Shown: positions 30,225 through 41,988, counted from the first letter of the stretch. The stretch: DNA of 64,000 nt from Pedobacter sp. (GCF_031119335.1 NZ_JAVHXT010000003.1:271355-335354); one strand, 5' to 3'. Made by a program: numbers and translations. The notes: a model not told the origin generated them from the letters alone.

Positions 30225-31250
30225 ATGATATTTAAGATCGAGGCAGATTCTGCCGTTCCAGTATATAAGCAGCTTCTAAACTCCTTTGAGGAGCAGCTCA
30301 AAAACCAACAGTTGAGCAATGGAGATATTCTACCTTCTATGAATGTGCTGAGCCAGCATTTGGGTATTTCTAAAGAAACCGTAAAAAAAGCCTATACTAT
30401 TTTACGTGAGATGAACTATATAGAATCTAGTCATGGAAAAGGTTTCTACGTTAACGTAACAAAAAATATAAACCAAAAAGTATTAGTTATTTTTGATAAG
30501 CTTTCTGCCTATAAGTTGCTTACTTATCAAGCATTGAAAGAATCGTTAGGCTACAGTGCCGATATTAATATCATTTTGCACGACCAAGACATTGAGCTTT
30601 TTGCCCAAATGGTTGAAACTAACTTAAACAACTACGATTTCTTTATTATCTCTGCAAATTTTAAATTAGAGAAAACTATACAGGACAAGTTGGTGCAGGT
30701 GCTAAAACGTATCCCAAACCGAAAATTATTGTTGTTAGATAAATTAGTAAACCAACTACCAGGAAATTTTGGAGCAATTTATCAGGACTTTGAAAATGAT
30801 GTTTACGATGCTCTTAGCGAAAAAGCCAAACTAATAACCAAATACGAAAAGGTAAACGTAATCTGCTCTCCCAATAGTTTATACTATACACTAATATCAA
30901 AAGGGATACAGAAATTCTGCAAGGAACACCAACTAAGCTTCTCAAACTTCACCAATTTTGATGCTGAGAATATTCAGCCCAATGAAATATATGTGGTACT
31001 TAACAGACAGCTCGACGAAGAACTTTTTAGTATCTTAAAGATGGTAAAACAGAAGAATTATAAATTGGGTAAGGATATTGGAGTTATCTCTTATAATGAA
31101 TCTCCTATCAACGAATTTATATTAGATGGACTTACCGTACTATCAACAGATTTTACAGAGATGGGCTTGTTAGCCGGAAATATGATTAAAGAAAAATCCT
31201 TGCGAAAGATCAGAAACAAGTTTGAATTGATTGTTCGTAAGACTTTATGA
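30225..31250 (+). CDS. GntR-type HTH regulator with LacI-like sensor domain
   Basis: N-terminal winged HTH (AVPVYKQLLNSFEEQLKN...SKETVKKAYTILREMNYIESSHGKGFYV) and periplasmic-binding-like C-terminus (GVISYNESPINEFILDGLTVLSTDFTEMGLLAGNMI). Confidence 0.9.
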   Translation: MIFKIEADSAVPVYKQLLNSFEEQLKNQQLSNGDILPSMNVLSQHLGISKETVKKAYTILREMNYIESSHGKGFYVNVTKNINQKVLVIFDKLSAYKLLTYQALKESLGYSADINIILHDQDIELFAQMVETNLNNYDFFIISANFKLEKTIQDKLVQVLKRIPNRKLLLLDKLVNQLPGNFGAIYQDFENDVYDALSEKAKLITKYEKVNVICSPNSLYYTLISKGIQKFCKEHQLSFSNFTNFDAENIQPNEIYVVLNRQLDEELFSILKMVKQKNYKLGKDIGVISYNESPINEFILDGLTVLSTDFTEMGLLAGNMIKEKSLRKIRNKFELIVRKTL

Positions 31251-31432
31251 AAATTGCTAAATGTTTTGTGTGTACCTGTAACCATATTATAGATAAATTT
31301 AGATCTTAGCTATTAGTACGGCTTTAGAATGAATGTACTATCCAGGTTCTGCAAAAGAAATCGGTATTTAAATTTTGTAGTTGAAAACATAAAAACGAAA
31401 ATTAAGGACAGGCTATAAAGTAATTTTACAAC

Positions 31433-31463
31433 AAAAAAGCCACCCAAATTAATGGATGGCTTT
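31433..31463 (-). terminator. intrinsic terminator downstream of tRNA
   Basis: Minus strand AGCCATCC-ATTAATTT-GGGTGGCTTTTTT. Confidence 0.75.
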
Positions 31464-31464
31464 G

Positions 31465-31538
31465 TGGGCCATGATGGGCTCGAACCATCGACCAAAAGAT
31501 TATGAGTCTTCTACTCTAACCAACTGAGCTAATGGCCC
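31465..31538 (-). tRNA. tRNA with CAT anticodon (Met or lysidine-Ile)
   Basis: Cloverleaf on minus strand GGGCCATTAGCTCAGTTGGTTAGAG...GAAGA-CTCATAA-TCTTT...GGTTCGAGCCCATCATGGCCCA; CCA not encoded. Confidence 0.92.
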
Positions 31539-31605
31539 ATCAAAAACGTATGTTGTTTTTGCGAGTGCAATGTTACATATTTGCAGCGAATTTTGGAAAC
31601 ACTCA

Positions 31606-32241
31606 ATGGAAAAAATTAAAAATATTATTTTCGATTATGGCAACGTGATATTTGCTATCGACTTCATAAGAACTCAAAACGCTCTATCACAATTGGGTAT
31701 CCCCAACGTTACAGATTTTTTTGCGCATAAGGGGCATAATCAATTATTTGACGATTTTGAAACTGGCAGCATCTCTCCTGCCCAGTTTAGAGATGGTATT
31801 AGAAAAGTTGCCGATAAATTAGACCTCACAGATCAACAAATAGACGATGCTTGGAACAGCCTTTTACTAGGTGTATCTGGCAACAACCACGACGTTTTGT
31901 TAGAAGTAAAACAAAAATATCGCACCTTCCTGCTCAGTAACAATAACAAAATTCATTACGATTGGATCATTGCTTACTTGCAGAAAGATTTTGGCTTCAA
32001 TAACTACGACGATTTCTTCGAACGAGCATATTTCTCTCAAGACACTACCATGCGCAAACCTAATGTAGAGATCTTTGAGATGGTTTTGAAAGAAAATAAC
32101 CTAAATCCTGAAGAAACTGTGTTTATAGACGACAGCCCACAGCATATTGAAGGCGCTAAAAAAGCTGGATTAAATACCTTGCTTATGGACGTTCATCCAG
32201 AGAAACTACGTGATTTTTTAGTGCATCACCAATTATTATAG
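31606..32241 (+). CDS. HAD family hydrolase
   Basis: MEKIKNIIFDYGNVIFAID..., FIDDSPQHIEGAKKAGL. Confidence 0.88.
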   Translation: MEKIKNIIFDYGNVIFAIDFIRTQNALSQLGIPNVTDFFAHKGHNQLFDDFETGSISPAQFRDGIRKVADKLDLTDQQIDDAWNSLLLGVSGNNHDVLLEVKQKYRTFLLSNNNKIHYDWIIAYLQKDFGFNNYDDFFERAYFSQDTTMRKPNVEIFEMVLKENNLNPEETVFIDDSPQHIEGAKKAGLNTLLMDVHPEKLRDFLVHHQLL

Positions 32242-32268
32242 TTAATTTTAGGGGTAATCCGTAAATGT

Positions 32269-32586
32269 ATGAGCACCAAAAAATACAAATCTCTACAAGA
32301 GTTTTATCCCTTTTATCTTAGCGAACATCAAAATACCACCAGCAGAGTACTTCATTTTATAGGGACAGCATTGGTTGTTATCTCTTTAATTGGCGGTATA
32401 TTATTTCACGATCTACGTTTTCTTATAGCCATCCCATTTTTGGGCTATGGCTTTGCATGGGTTGGCCACTTCTTTTTCGAAAAAAATAAACCTGCAACTT
32501 TTCAATATCCTGCGTACAGCTTAGCCAGCGATTTCATGCTGTTCTGGGATTTACTTAACGGCAAGCAATCTTTTAAGGTGAAATAG
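32269..32586 (+). CDS. DUF962/Mpo1-like protein
   Basis: FYPFYLSEHQNTTSRVLHFIGT, FAWVGHFFFEKNKPATFQYP. Confidence 0.85.
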   Translation: MSTKKYKSLQEFYPFYLSEHQNTTSRVLHFIGTALVVISLIGGILFHDLRFLIAIPFLGYGFAWVGHFFFEKNKPATFQYPAYSLASDFMLFWDLLNGKQSFKVK

Positions 32587-32761
32587 CTTCTGCCTATTTG
32601 CCTATAGAGAAAAGCACTTTGACATCATCAATTGCTTACCGTACCTTTAAATAACCAAAAGGTATGGACATAGCAAACAAAACAAACAAGCGAAATGTCT
32701 TTTCAATAGCATTTATAGCTATCGAAAAAATACCATACATCGTTAACTAAAAAATTAATAA

Positions 32762-35038
<2,277 letters not shown>

Positions 35039-35061
35039 GTCACAACCTTCTAAAATATCAC

Positions 35062-35154
35062 GTCGTCATTTCGAAACGAAACATAGTGATTGAGAAATCT
35101 AGCAACAATCTAACTATTGCTAGATTTCTCCTCCTTCGTTGTCGAAATGACGAC
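35062..35154. repeat. palindromic repeat of GTCATTTCGA family
   Basis: Perfect 13-bp arms GTCGTCATTTCGA / TCGAAATGACGAC, inner GAGAAATCTAGCAA / TTGCTAGATTTCTC. Confidence 0.75.
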
Positions 35155-35501
35155 TTTGCTTATACCAAAGTCCTCCTATTGTAACAAAAGCTTTTCTTTT
35201 TGCTTTTCTCCTTTAACAAAAGCATCTTTGTTAAAATGAGCAACAACAATACATCAGAAATAAAACCTAGCTTCTTGAAAAAGAAGAAGGAGATTGTATT
35301 GTCTTTCGCTCTTCCATCAACGCTATTTTTGAGCATCACTATTAATCCAATTGCTTTAAACGAGAGCAAGGATTTTATTAACTAAACCCCGATTTCAGCA
35401 TTTTTCTTTTAAGGATCTCGGGGAATAACCACCTACGATTTTAATTCTATGCCTTCGGCCTAACAGCCCAAGGCTATCTATTCATTAAATTTTCATATCA
35501 A

Positions 35502-35894
35502 ATGGAAACAAAATCAATTTTATTATCAAAAAGCGATTACAAATTTTTAAACGAGCATCTGGAAAAAGCTGTGATGAGCGACTACAACAAGTCTAGATTA
35601 AGAGAAGAAGTTAAAAATGCCAAAATATTTGATGACGACAAGCTTCCAACTGATGTTGTTTCGCTTTACACGGAGGCTAAGATAGAAAGCACAAGCAATG
35701 GTCAAACTTTTGTATTTAAACTCGTTTTACCTAAAGACGCTAATATAAAACAACAAAAAGTATCTATCTTTGCGCCTATCAGCATTGCCTTATGGGGTTA
35801 CCAAACCGGCGACCTTATAAATTGGGAAATGCCCGATGGCATCAAAGAGTTCAAAATCATTTCTGTAAGAAAACTTGCAGAAAACGAGCACTAA
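35502..35894 (+). CDS. GreA/GreB/Rnk-family elongation factor-like protein
   Basis: C-terminal FKLVLPKDANIKQQKVSIFAPISIALWGYQTGDLINWEMPDG. Confidence 0.75.
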   Translation: METKSILLSKSDYKFLNEHLEKAVMSDYNKSRLREEVKNAKIFDDDKLPTDVVSLYTEAKIESTSNGQTFVFKLVLPKDANIKQQKVSIFAPISIALWGYQTGDLINWEMPDGIKEFKIISVRKLAENEH

Positions 35895-35966
35895 TATTTA
35901 AACAGCTAACTTTCTAACGTTGGTGTCCTCGCCAACGTTCAAATTATAAATTTCAACCGTTAAGTT

Positions 35967-36089
35967 ATGAAGACAGAACGTTCAGAAAAACTAAAAAAGT
36001 GGATTAAAAAGCTTGGCTTTTGGGGCTTTATGTTCTTTTTAGTAAAGGGCTTGGTTTGGTTAGCTGTTGGTTATTTTATTGTGAAGTAA
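35967..36089 (+). CDS. 40-aa single-pass membrane miniprotein MKTERSEKLKKWIKKLGFWGFMFFLVKGLVWLAVGYFIVK
   Basis: Complete ATG-TAA ORF not in the supplied track (too short); basic N-terminus then hydrophobic helix. Confidence 0.65.
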   Translation: MKTERSEKLKKWIKKLGFWGFMFFLVKGLVWLAVGYFIVK

Positions 36090-36159
36090 GTTGCAAGCAT
36101 CAAGTTTTACAGGATGATTAGCTAAACTGAGCAAATAACGTAAAACTTGATATTCGACA

Positions 36160-37344
36160 CTAAATCCCTCTCCTAGTCTTCTCTTTGCTAATTAAACCTA
36201 ACTCTCTACCGGTTTGCCCAGCTACAGAAGTATTTTCTTGTGCTCTTCTAAATAAGTAAGGCATTACCGCTTTAATCGGTCCATAAGGAACGTATTTTGC
36301 AACATTATAACCAGCATTAGAAAGGTTGAAGCTTAGATTATCGCTCATCCCCAAAAGTTGGGCAAAATAAACGTGGGGATGGTTATGCGCTATCCCCTTT
36401 TCATCAATTAGTTCGGTTAATAAACGACTACTTTCTTCATTATGTGTACCACAAACAAAGCCAATTCTATCTATGTTTTCTACACAGAAACGCAATGAAA
36501 GGTTATAATCTCTATCAGTTGCTGTTTTATCTGGCTGTATTGGCGATGGGTACCCTTGCTCTTCGGCACGTTTACGCTCCTTTTCCATATACGCACCACG
36601 AACCAATTTAGCTCCTAAAACAAAACCGGCTTCTTTTGCAATGAGATAGTCGGCTTCCAAACCTGCTAGCTTATCATGGCGGTAGATTTGGTAGGTATTA
36701 AAAACAATCAGTTGTTCTTTATTGAACTTCATCATCATTTCTATCGCCAACAAATCAATGGTGTCTTGTATCCAAGTTTCTTCCGCATCTATCATTACTG
36801 GTACCTTTCTTTCAAAGGCTGTGCGACAGATTTTCTCGCAGCGTTGCTTTACTCGGTCAAATTCAGCGGTTTCAATTTCAGTCAGCTCTTGTTTGGCATC
36901 TAATTTTTCCAATAATGCAAATCGGCCAATGCCAGTAACTTTAAAAACTGTAATCGGTATTCTTGGATCGCCATCTGCACGCTCAATAGTTCTGATAATT
37001 TCTTCGCAGGTAAAATCGAAAACATGCTCTTCATCCTCACCTTCTACAGAATAATCTAAAATTGTTCCAACTTTTCCTTGATGCAACTGCTCAATGGTGT
37101 GCTCACATTCTGCAATGGTTTCGCCACCGCAAAACTGTTTAAAGATGGTTGCTTTAATGGCTCCTTGTATCGGCAAACCAATATTCAGCATAAAATTAGC
37201 TACCGGAGGACCAATTTTAGTTAGAAAATTACTTCCAATCATCTTAAAAAGCCAATACGCTTGTTTCAGTTCACCGTTAGATTTGTGTTTAAAAGCTACT
37301 TCAGTATTGTTGAAGTCTATTTTTTGCTTGGGAAAAGCATCCAT
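36160..37344 (-). CDS. proline dehydrogenase family protein
   Basis: KLVRGAYMEKERKRAEEQGYPSPIQPDKTATDRDYN, GTHNEESSRLL. Confidence 0.92.
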   Translation of the reverse strand: MDAFPKQKIDFNNTEVAFKHKSNGELKQAYWLFKMIGSNFLTKIGPPVANFMLNIGLPIQGAIKATIFKQFCGGETIAECEHTIEQLHQGKVGTILDYSVEGEDEEHVFDFTCEEIIRTIERADGDPRIPITVFKVTGIGRFALLEKLDAKQELTEIETAEFDRVKQRCEKICRTAFERKVPVMIDAEETWIQDTIDLLAIEMMMKFNKEQLIVFNTYQIYRHDKLAGLEADYLIAKEAGFVLGAKLVRGAYMEKERKRAEEQGYPSPIQPDKTATDRDYNLSLRFCVENIDRIGFVCGTHNEESSRLLTELIDEKGIAHNHPHVYFAQLLGMSDNLSFNLSNAGYNVAKYVPYGPIKAVMPYLFRRAQENTSVAGQTGRELGLISKEKTRRGI

Positions 37345-37436
37345 TTTTTATAAGTATTAGTCAGAACGCTGCAAAAATAGAAATAACTAGGCTACCTAGC
37401 ACGAAAGACTTTCAAATAATTGTAAATTGCGCCGTT

Positions 37437-37643
37437 ATGATACAATTTAAACTAGAAGGGGAATTTATCCCACTAATTGCATTGTTAAAAGCTACTGCAC
37501 TCGTTCAAAGTGGCGGAGAAGCACAATCTATTGTAGAAGAAGGACTTGTAAAAGTTAATGGAGTTACAGAAGAACGTAAACGCTTAAAGGTTCGTGTTGG
37601 TGATAAGGTTCAATTTTTGAGTAATACTATAGAAGTAATTTAA
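37437..37643 (+). CDS. S4-domain RNA-binding protein
   Basis: FIPLIALLKATALVQSGGEAQSIVEEGLVKVNGVTEERKRLKVRVGD. Confidence 0.88.
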   Translation: MIQFKLEGEFIPLIALLKATALVQSGGEAQSIVEEGLVKVNGVTEERKRLKVRVGDKVQFLSNTIEVI

Positions 37644-38701
37644 TGGAAGCTTTAAAAAACAACGACCATTTTATCCATTTCGAAAGTGGATTAGCACCAT
37701 TGAATGATATTCTTGCTGCAAAAAACTACAGCAAAGTTTTCGTTTTTGCAGACTCTACCACAGCTGAAGTTTGTATACCCGTATTTCAGGAGTTTTTACC
37801 TGATTTAGATAATTTTGACATCATAGAAACCGACCCGGGAGAAGAAAACAAGAACATTGATTTCTGCATAGGCATTTGGAAAACCTTATTAGATTTTGAG
37901 GCGGACCGTAAGTGTTTGATGATTAATCTTGGCGGTGGCGTAATTACCGATATGGGTGGTTTTGTTGCTTCTACCTACAAACGCGGTATCGATTTCATTA
38001 ACATTCCTACTACCCTGCTTTCGCAAGTAGATGCTTCTGTAGGTGGTAAAACAGGTATCGATATTGATAATGTGAAGAATATGGTAGGTACTTTCAGTTT
38101 GCCACAGGCTGTATTTATCGAAACCAAATTCTTGCAAACTCTGCCGCAACGTGAATTATTATCTGGCTTCGCCGAAATGATTAAGCATGGTTTAATTGCG
38201 GATGCGACTTATTATCAAGAACTAAAAGAAAGCGATTATACAAACATTAGTGCAGCAGCCATTTATCATTCTGTGAAAATTAAAAACGAGGTGGTATTGG
38301 CCGATCCGTTTGAAAGAGGTTTACGAAAGATTTTAAACTATGGTCATACTATCGGCCATGCCGTAGAGGGATATGCCTTAGTAAATGATAAAAAACCTTT
38401 AACCCACGGCGAAGCCATAGCAATTGGAATGATTTGCGAGGCTTATTTATCAGTGAAATACTGCAACTTATCTCAGGATGAGTTAACCGAAATTGCCAGT
38501 TATATCCTATCGTTGTATCCAAAATACGAAATTAAACCGAAGAGTTTTGAAGATCTGATGGTACTAATGCAAAGCGATAAAAAGAATGAGGATGGTTTTA
38601 TCATGTTTTCGTTGCTGGACCAAATTGGAAAATGTGCTTTCAATTGCAAAGTGACTAAGGAAGATATTTTTAATAGTTTTACTTACTACAATAGTTTGTA
38701 A
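37643..38701 (+). CDS. aroB: 3-dehydroquinate synthase
   Basis: GGGVITDMGGFVASTYKRGIDFINIPTTLLSQVDASVGGKTGID, NYGHTIGHAVEG. Confidence 0.95.
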   Translation: MEALKNNDHFIHFESGLAPLNDILAAKNYSKVFVFADSTTAEVCIPVFQEFLPDLDNFDIIETDPGEENKNIDFCIGIWKTLLDFEADRKCLMINLGGGVITDMGGFVASTYKRGIDFINIPTTLLSQVDASVGGKTGIDIDNVKNMVGTFSLPQAVFIETKFLQTLPQRELLSGFAEMIKHGLIADATYYQELKESDYTNISAAAIYHSVKIKNEVVLADPFERGLRKILNYGHTIGHAVEGYALVNDKKPLTHGEAIAIGMICEAYLSVKYCNLSQDELTEIASYILSLYPKYEIKPKSFEDLMVLMQSDKKNEDGFIMFSLLDQIGKCAFNCKVTKEDIFNSFTYYNSL

Positions 38702-38706
38702 TAAAA

Positions 38707-39636
38707 ATGACGTTTACCGGAAGTGATATTTCTGTAGGCACACTATTTAGTTTTGTGATCGTTTTGACCATAGTTGAGATGTATTTCAGCTATTCTCATG
38801 ATAAAAAGCTTTATACTAAAAAAGATACCTGGACCAACATTTATTTAATGGTCTGTGCCATATTGGTAAACTTAACCATGAAGTTTGCCACTTTCTATTT
38901 ATTGAATTATTTCTACGATTTTAGGCTTTTTGAGATACACAATCCATGGGTGTACTGGATTGTTTTGGTACTTGCGCAAGATTTGCTTTATTGGTTTTTA
39001 CACACCGTGGGGCATAATGTGCGTTTTTTTTGGGCTATGCACGTTACCCATCATTCGTCAGAACATTTTAACCTAACTACGGGATTTCGTTCTACAGTTT
39101 TTGAGCCTTTTTACAGAGTATTTTTTTACTTGCCTTTAGCTTTTATGGGTTTTAACGCTATGGATATCATGTTTGCCTATCTTATCACGCAGATTTATGG
39201 CAACTTGGTACACACCAGAACCGTGGGAAAACTCCATCCAGTTTTTGAATACATCTTCGTAACACCTTCTCATCACAGAGTTCATCACGCTTGTAACATC
39301 CGTTATTTGGATAAAAACATGGGTATGGTACTTATTCTATGGGATAGAATGTTCGGTACTTTCCAAGAAGAGTTACCTGAAGACGAAATAAAATATGGTT
39401 TAACTACACCACCTGAAGATAAAGGGGCTTTTAACATTATTTTTCACGAGTTTTTAGCTTTAAGTAAGGATGTAAAAAAGGCGCCAGCTTTTTCTGATAA
39501 GCTAAAATATATCTTTAATCCTCCTGGTTGGAGCCACGATGGCAGCACTCAAATTGCGAAAAAAATGCAAAAAGAGCTACTAGAAGTAGAAAAGGAAAGC
39601 CACTACATTGGAAACAGCGTTAAAACTTTCAGTTAA
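38707..39636 (+). CDS. sterol desaturase/fatty acid hydroxylase family protein
   Basis: His boxes HTVGH, HVTHHSSEHFN, HRVHHACN. Confidence 0.92.
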   Translation: MTFTGSDISVGTLFSFVIVLTIVEMYFSYSHDKKLYTKKDTWTNIYLMVCAILVNLTMKFATFYLLNYFYDFRLFEIHNPWVYWIVLVLAQDLLYWFLHTVGHNVRFFWAMHVTHHSSEHFNLTTGFRSTVFEPFYRVFFYLPLAFMGFNAMDIMFAYLITQIYGNLVHTRTVGKLHPVFEYIFVTPSHHRVHHACNIRYLDKNMGMVLILWDRMFGTFQEELPEDEIKYGLTTPPEDKGAFNIIFHEFLALSKDVKKAPAFSDKLKYIFNPPGWSHDGSTQIAKKMQKELLEVEKESHYIGNSVKTFS

Positions 39637-39694
39637 AATACCGTTTCGTTATTTGGTTCAAAAACCACAAAATAAAATTATTTTCATTTAACTA

Positions 39695-39725
39695 TTGACA
39701 AATTAAATTTGTTGGTGTACATTTG
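39695..39725 (+). promoter_or_regulatory. Bacteroidota-type promoter for the pheA leader
   Basis: TTG(ACA) at 39695 and perfect TACATTTG (TAnnTTTG) at 39718-39725, 20 nt apart. Confidence 0.7.
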
Positions 39726-39742
39726 ACACCAGAAGACAAAAA

Positions 39743-39805
39743 ATGAATTTTAACACTACATATTGGTTTGGTTACTTTTACTACTTTAGTAAGAGCCAGG
39801 GCTAG
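39743..39805 (+). CDS. aromatic-rich leader peptide MNFNTTYWFGYFYYFSKSQG (pheA attenuator)
   Basis: 20 aa with 4 Phe, 4 Tyr, 1 Trp; 8 of 9 residues aromatic in YWFGYFYYF; followed by antiterminator/terminator and pheA. Confidence 0.85.
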   Translation: MNFNTTYWFGYFYYFSKSQG

Positions 39806-39842
39806 TATGCAGAAAAATATATAAAAGATATTTAAAATGTGT

Positions 39843-39878
39843 AAAAAGGTCCTGGCTAAAAAGTCAGGACCTTTTTTT
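39843..39878 (+). terminator. attenuator terminator upstream of pheA
   Basis: AAAAAGGTCCTGGC-TAAAAA-GTCAGGACCTTTTTTT hairpin with U-tract; its 5' arm can instead pair with AGCCAGGGCT at the end of the leader ORF. Confidence 0.9.
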
Positions 39879-39891
39879 GTTTAGCGCAATT

Positions 39892-40725
39892 ATGAAGACA
39901 AAAACAAGGGTAGCCATACAAGGTATTAAAGCATCATTCCACGAAGAGGCAGCGTTCAAATTTTTCGGTAGAGATATTGAAACAGTTGAGTGCAACTCGT
40001 TTAAACAAACCTGCGATGTATTGGATGACGATAAAGCTGACTATGTAGTAATGGCAATTGAAAACTCTATTGCTGGTAGTTTATTACCCAACTACACTTT
40101 AATTAGAGAATACAATCTTGCCGTTGTTGGCGAAGTTTACCTACCTATCCAGTTACACTTATTGGCATTACCAGGTGTAAAATTCGAAGACATTAAAGTG
40201 GCTACATCCCACCCTATCGCCATTAGGCAATGTGTAGATTTTTTCGAGGAATTTCCTCAAATACAAGTAATAGAAGGAAATGATACTGCCGCTTGTGCTA
40301 AAAAAATAAAAGACGGACAGCTAAAAGATACTGTCGCTATTGCCAACGCCTTAGCTGCAGAAACTTATGGCTTAGATATCATTGAAAGAAGAATAGAATC
40401 TAATAAAAAGAATTTCACCCGTTTCTTAATTCTTAGAAAAGACAAAGCTGAAGTGGAAAAAGGGATCAATAAAGCCTCTATCTGTTTTCAGGTTGGTCAC
40501 CACGTTGGTGCTTTGGCTCAAGTACTTCAAATCTTTGCAGAATTGAATGTTAATTTAACAAAAATACAATCTATGCCAGTACTTGGTCGTAGAAACGAAT
40601 ACTACTTTTATGTAGATATCGAATGGAAAAGCATAGAAAACTATGATACCGCCATTAGAAAAGTGTTAAAGTACACTGTGAATTTCAACATCATGGGCGA
40701 ATACATTAAGAACGACAAAGTATAG
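39892..40725 (+). CDS. pheA: prephenate dehydratase
   Basis: VAIQGIKASFHEEAA, N-S/T motifs, SIAGSLLPNY, NFTRFLIL, ACT domain. ATG at 39892 preferred to TTG 39877 in the U-tract. Confidence 0.93.
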   Translation: MKTKTRVAIQGIKASFHEEAAFKFFGRDIETVECNSFKQTCDVLDDDKADYVVMAIENSIAGSLLPNYTLIREYNLAVVGEVYLPIQLHLLALPGVKFEDIKVATSHPIAIRQCVDFFEEFPQIQVIEGNDTAACAKKIKDGQLKDTVAIANALAAETYGLDIIERRIESNKKNFTRFLILRKDKAEVEKGINKASICFQVGHHVGALAQVLQIFAELNVNLTKIQSMPVLGRRNEYYFYVDIEWKSIENYDTAIRKVLKYTVNFNIMGEYIKNDKV

Positions 40726-40845
40726 GTTAACTGTTTAAACTGCGGATTTGGTTAACTGTCAACAGTACAATTAACCAATTTCAACAATTAACCAATTAAC
40801 CTCAACAACAATAAAGCAATTTAACAATACAAATTATCCTAAAAA

Positions 40846-41988
40846 ATGAAACTTAATTTAAACATCGAGCCTTTAGAAAACTGGCTAACGGCAAACAACC
40901 AGCCTTTATTAATCTCTGGACCTTGTAGTGCAGAAACTGAAGATCAATTATTAACTACTGCACATTTACTAGCTGCTACTGGCAAAGTAAGTGTTTTAAG
41001 AGCTGGTATTTGGAAACCTCGTACTCGTCCGGGAGAATTTGAAGGAATTGGCAGTATTGGTTTAGAATGGTTAAAACGTGCTAAAGCAGAAACTGGATTA
41101 CCTACAGCGGTAGAAGTTGCTAATGCAAAACACGTGGAAGAAGCTCTAGCTGCTGGCGTAGATATCCTTTGGATTGGTGCTCGTTCTACTGTAAACCCTT
41201 TCACAGTACAAGAAATTGCTGATGCTTTACAAGGACACGACATCCCTGTTTTGATTAAAAACCCAGTAAATCCAGATTTACAATTGTGGATTGGAGCTAT
41301 TGAGCGTATCAATAAGGCAGGAATTACCAAAATTGGTGCTATTCACCGTGGTTTCTCTTCGTTCGAGAAATCTTCGTTCCGTAACGAACCAATGTGGGAA
41401 CTTGCTATCCAATTAAAAACGCTTTGCCCAGATTTGCCAATCATTAACGACCCAAGTCACATTTGCGGTAACCGTGAACTAATTCCTTACATTTCTCAAA
41501 AAGCGTTAGACTTAGATATGCAAGGCTTAATGATTGAGTCGCACTTAGACCCATCAGTAGCCTGGACAGATGCTAAACAACAGTTAACTCCTGCCGCAGT
41601 AAGCGAATTAATGGACCGTTTAACAGTTCGTGAGCCAGAGTCGGCAAACGAAGCTTTTGTAGATAAATTAGCTGATTTACGTAAATCAATTGATAAGATT
41701 GATGATTTGTTACTGCAAAAATTAGGTGAGCGTATGTCTATCGTTGAGAAAATTGGCGAGTACAAACGTGATAACCAAGTAACTGTATTGCAAGTTAATC
41801 GTTGGGATGAAATCCTTAAAAAAGGAACTTCATTTGCTAAAGCTTTGAAATTAGATTTGCATTTTACTGAGAAATTCTTGGAATTGGTACACGGCGAATC
41901 TATCCGTAAACAAACTGAAATTTTAAACGCTGGCCAAGCTACTCAAGCAGGAATTGCAGCTGAGCAACACACAGAAGTAAAAGCTTAA
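40846..41988 (+). CDS. bifunctional 3-deoxy-7-phosphoheptulonate synthase/chorismate mutase
   Basis: SGPCSAETEDQ, KPRTRPGEFEGIG, DPSHICG; C-terminal CM domain LRKSIDKIDDLLLQKLGERMSIVEKIGEYK. Confidence 0.93.
   Translation: MKLNLNIEPLENWLTANNQPLLISGPCSAETEDQLLTTAHLLAATGKVSVLRAGIWKPRTRPGEFEGIGSIGLEWLKRAKAETGLPTAVEVANAKHVEEALAAGVDILWIGARSTVNPFTVQEIADALQGHDIPVLIKNPVNPDLQLWIGAIERINKAGITKIGAIHRGFSSFEKSSFRNEPMWELAIQLKTLCPDLPIINDPSHICGNRELIPYISQKALDLDMQGLMIESHLDPSVAWTDAKQQLTPAAVSELMDRLTVREPESANEAFVDKLADLRKSIDKIDDLLLQKLGERMSIVEKIGEYKRDNQVTVLQVNRWDEILKKGTSFAKALKLDLHFTEKFLELVHGESIRKQTEILNAGQATQAGIAAEQHTEVKA

Noticed and set aside
35160-35385. Overlapping 61-69 aa ORFs on both strands
   Set aside because: No homology-like features, codon usage uninformative, mutually overlapping; not supported.
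39877-39891. TTG start for pheA in the ORF track
   Set aside because: Begins inside the terminator U-tract; ATG 39892 fits the conserved N-terminus.
40846-41988. DAHP synthase-chorismate mutase fusion as a novelty
   Set aside because: Known bifunctional enzyme architecture in Bacteroidota and other groups.
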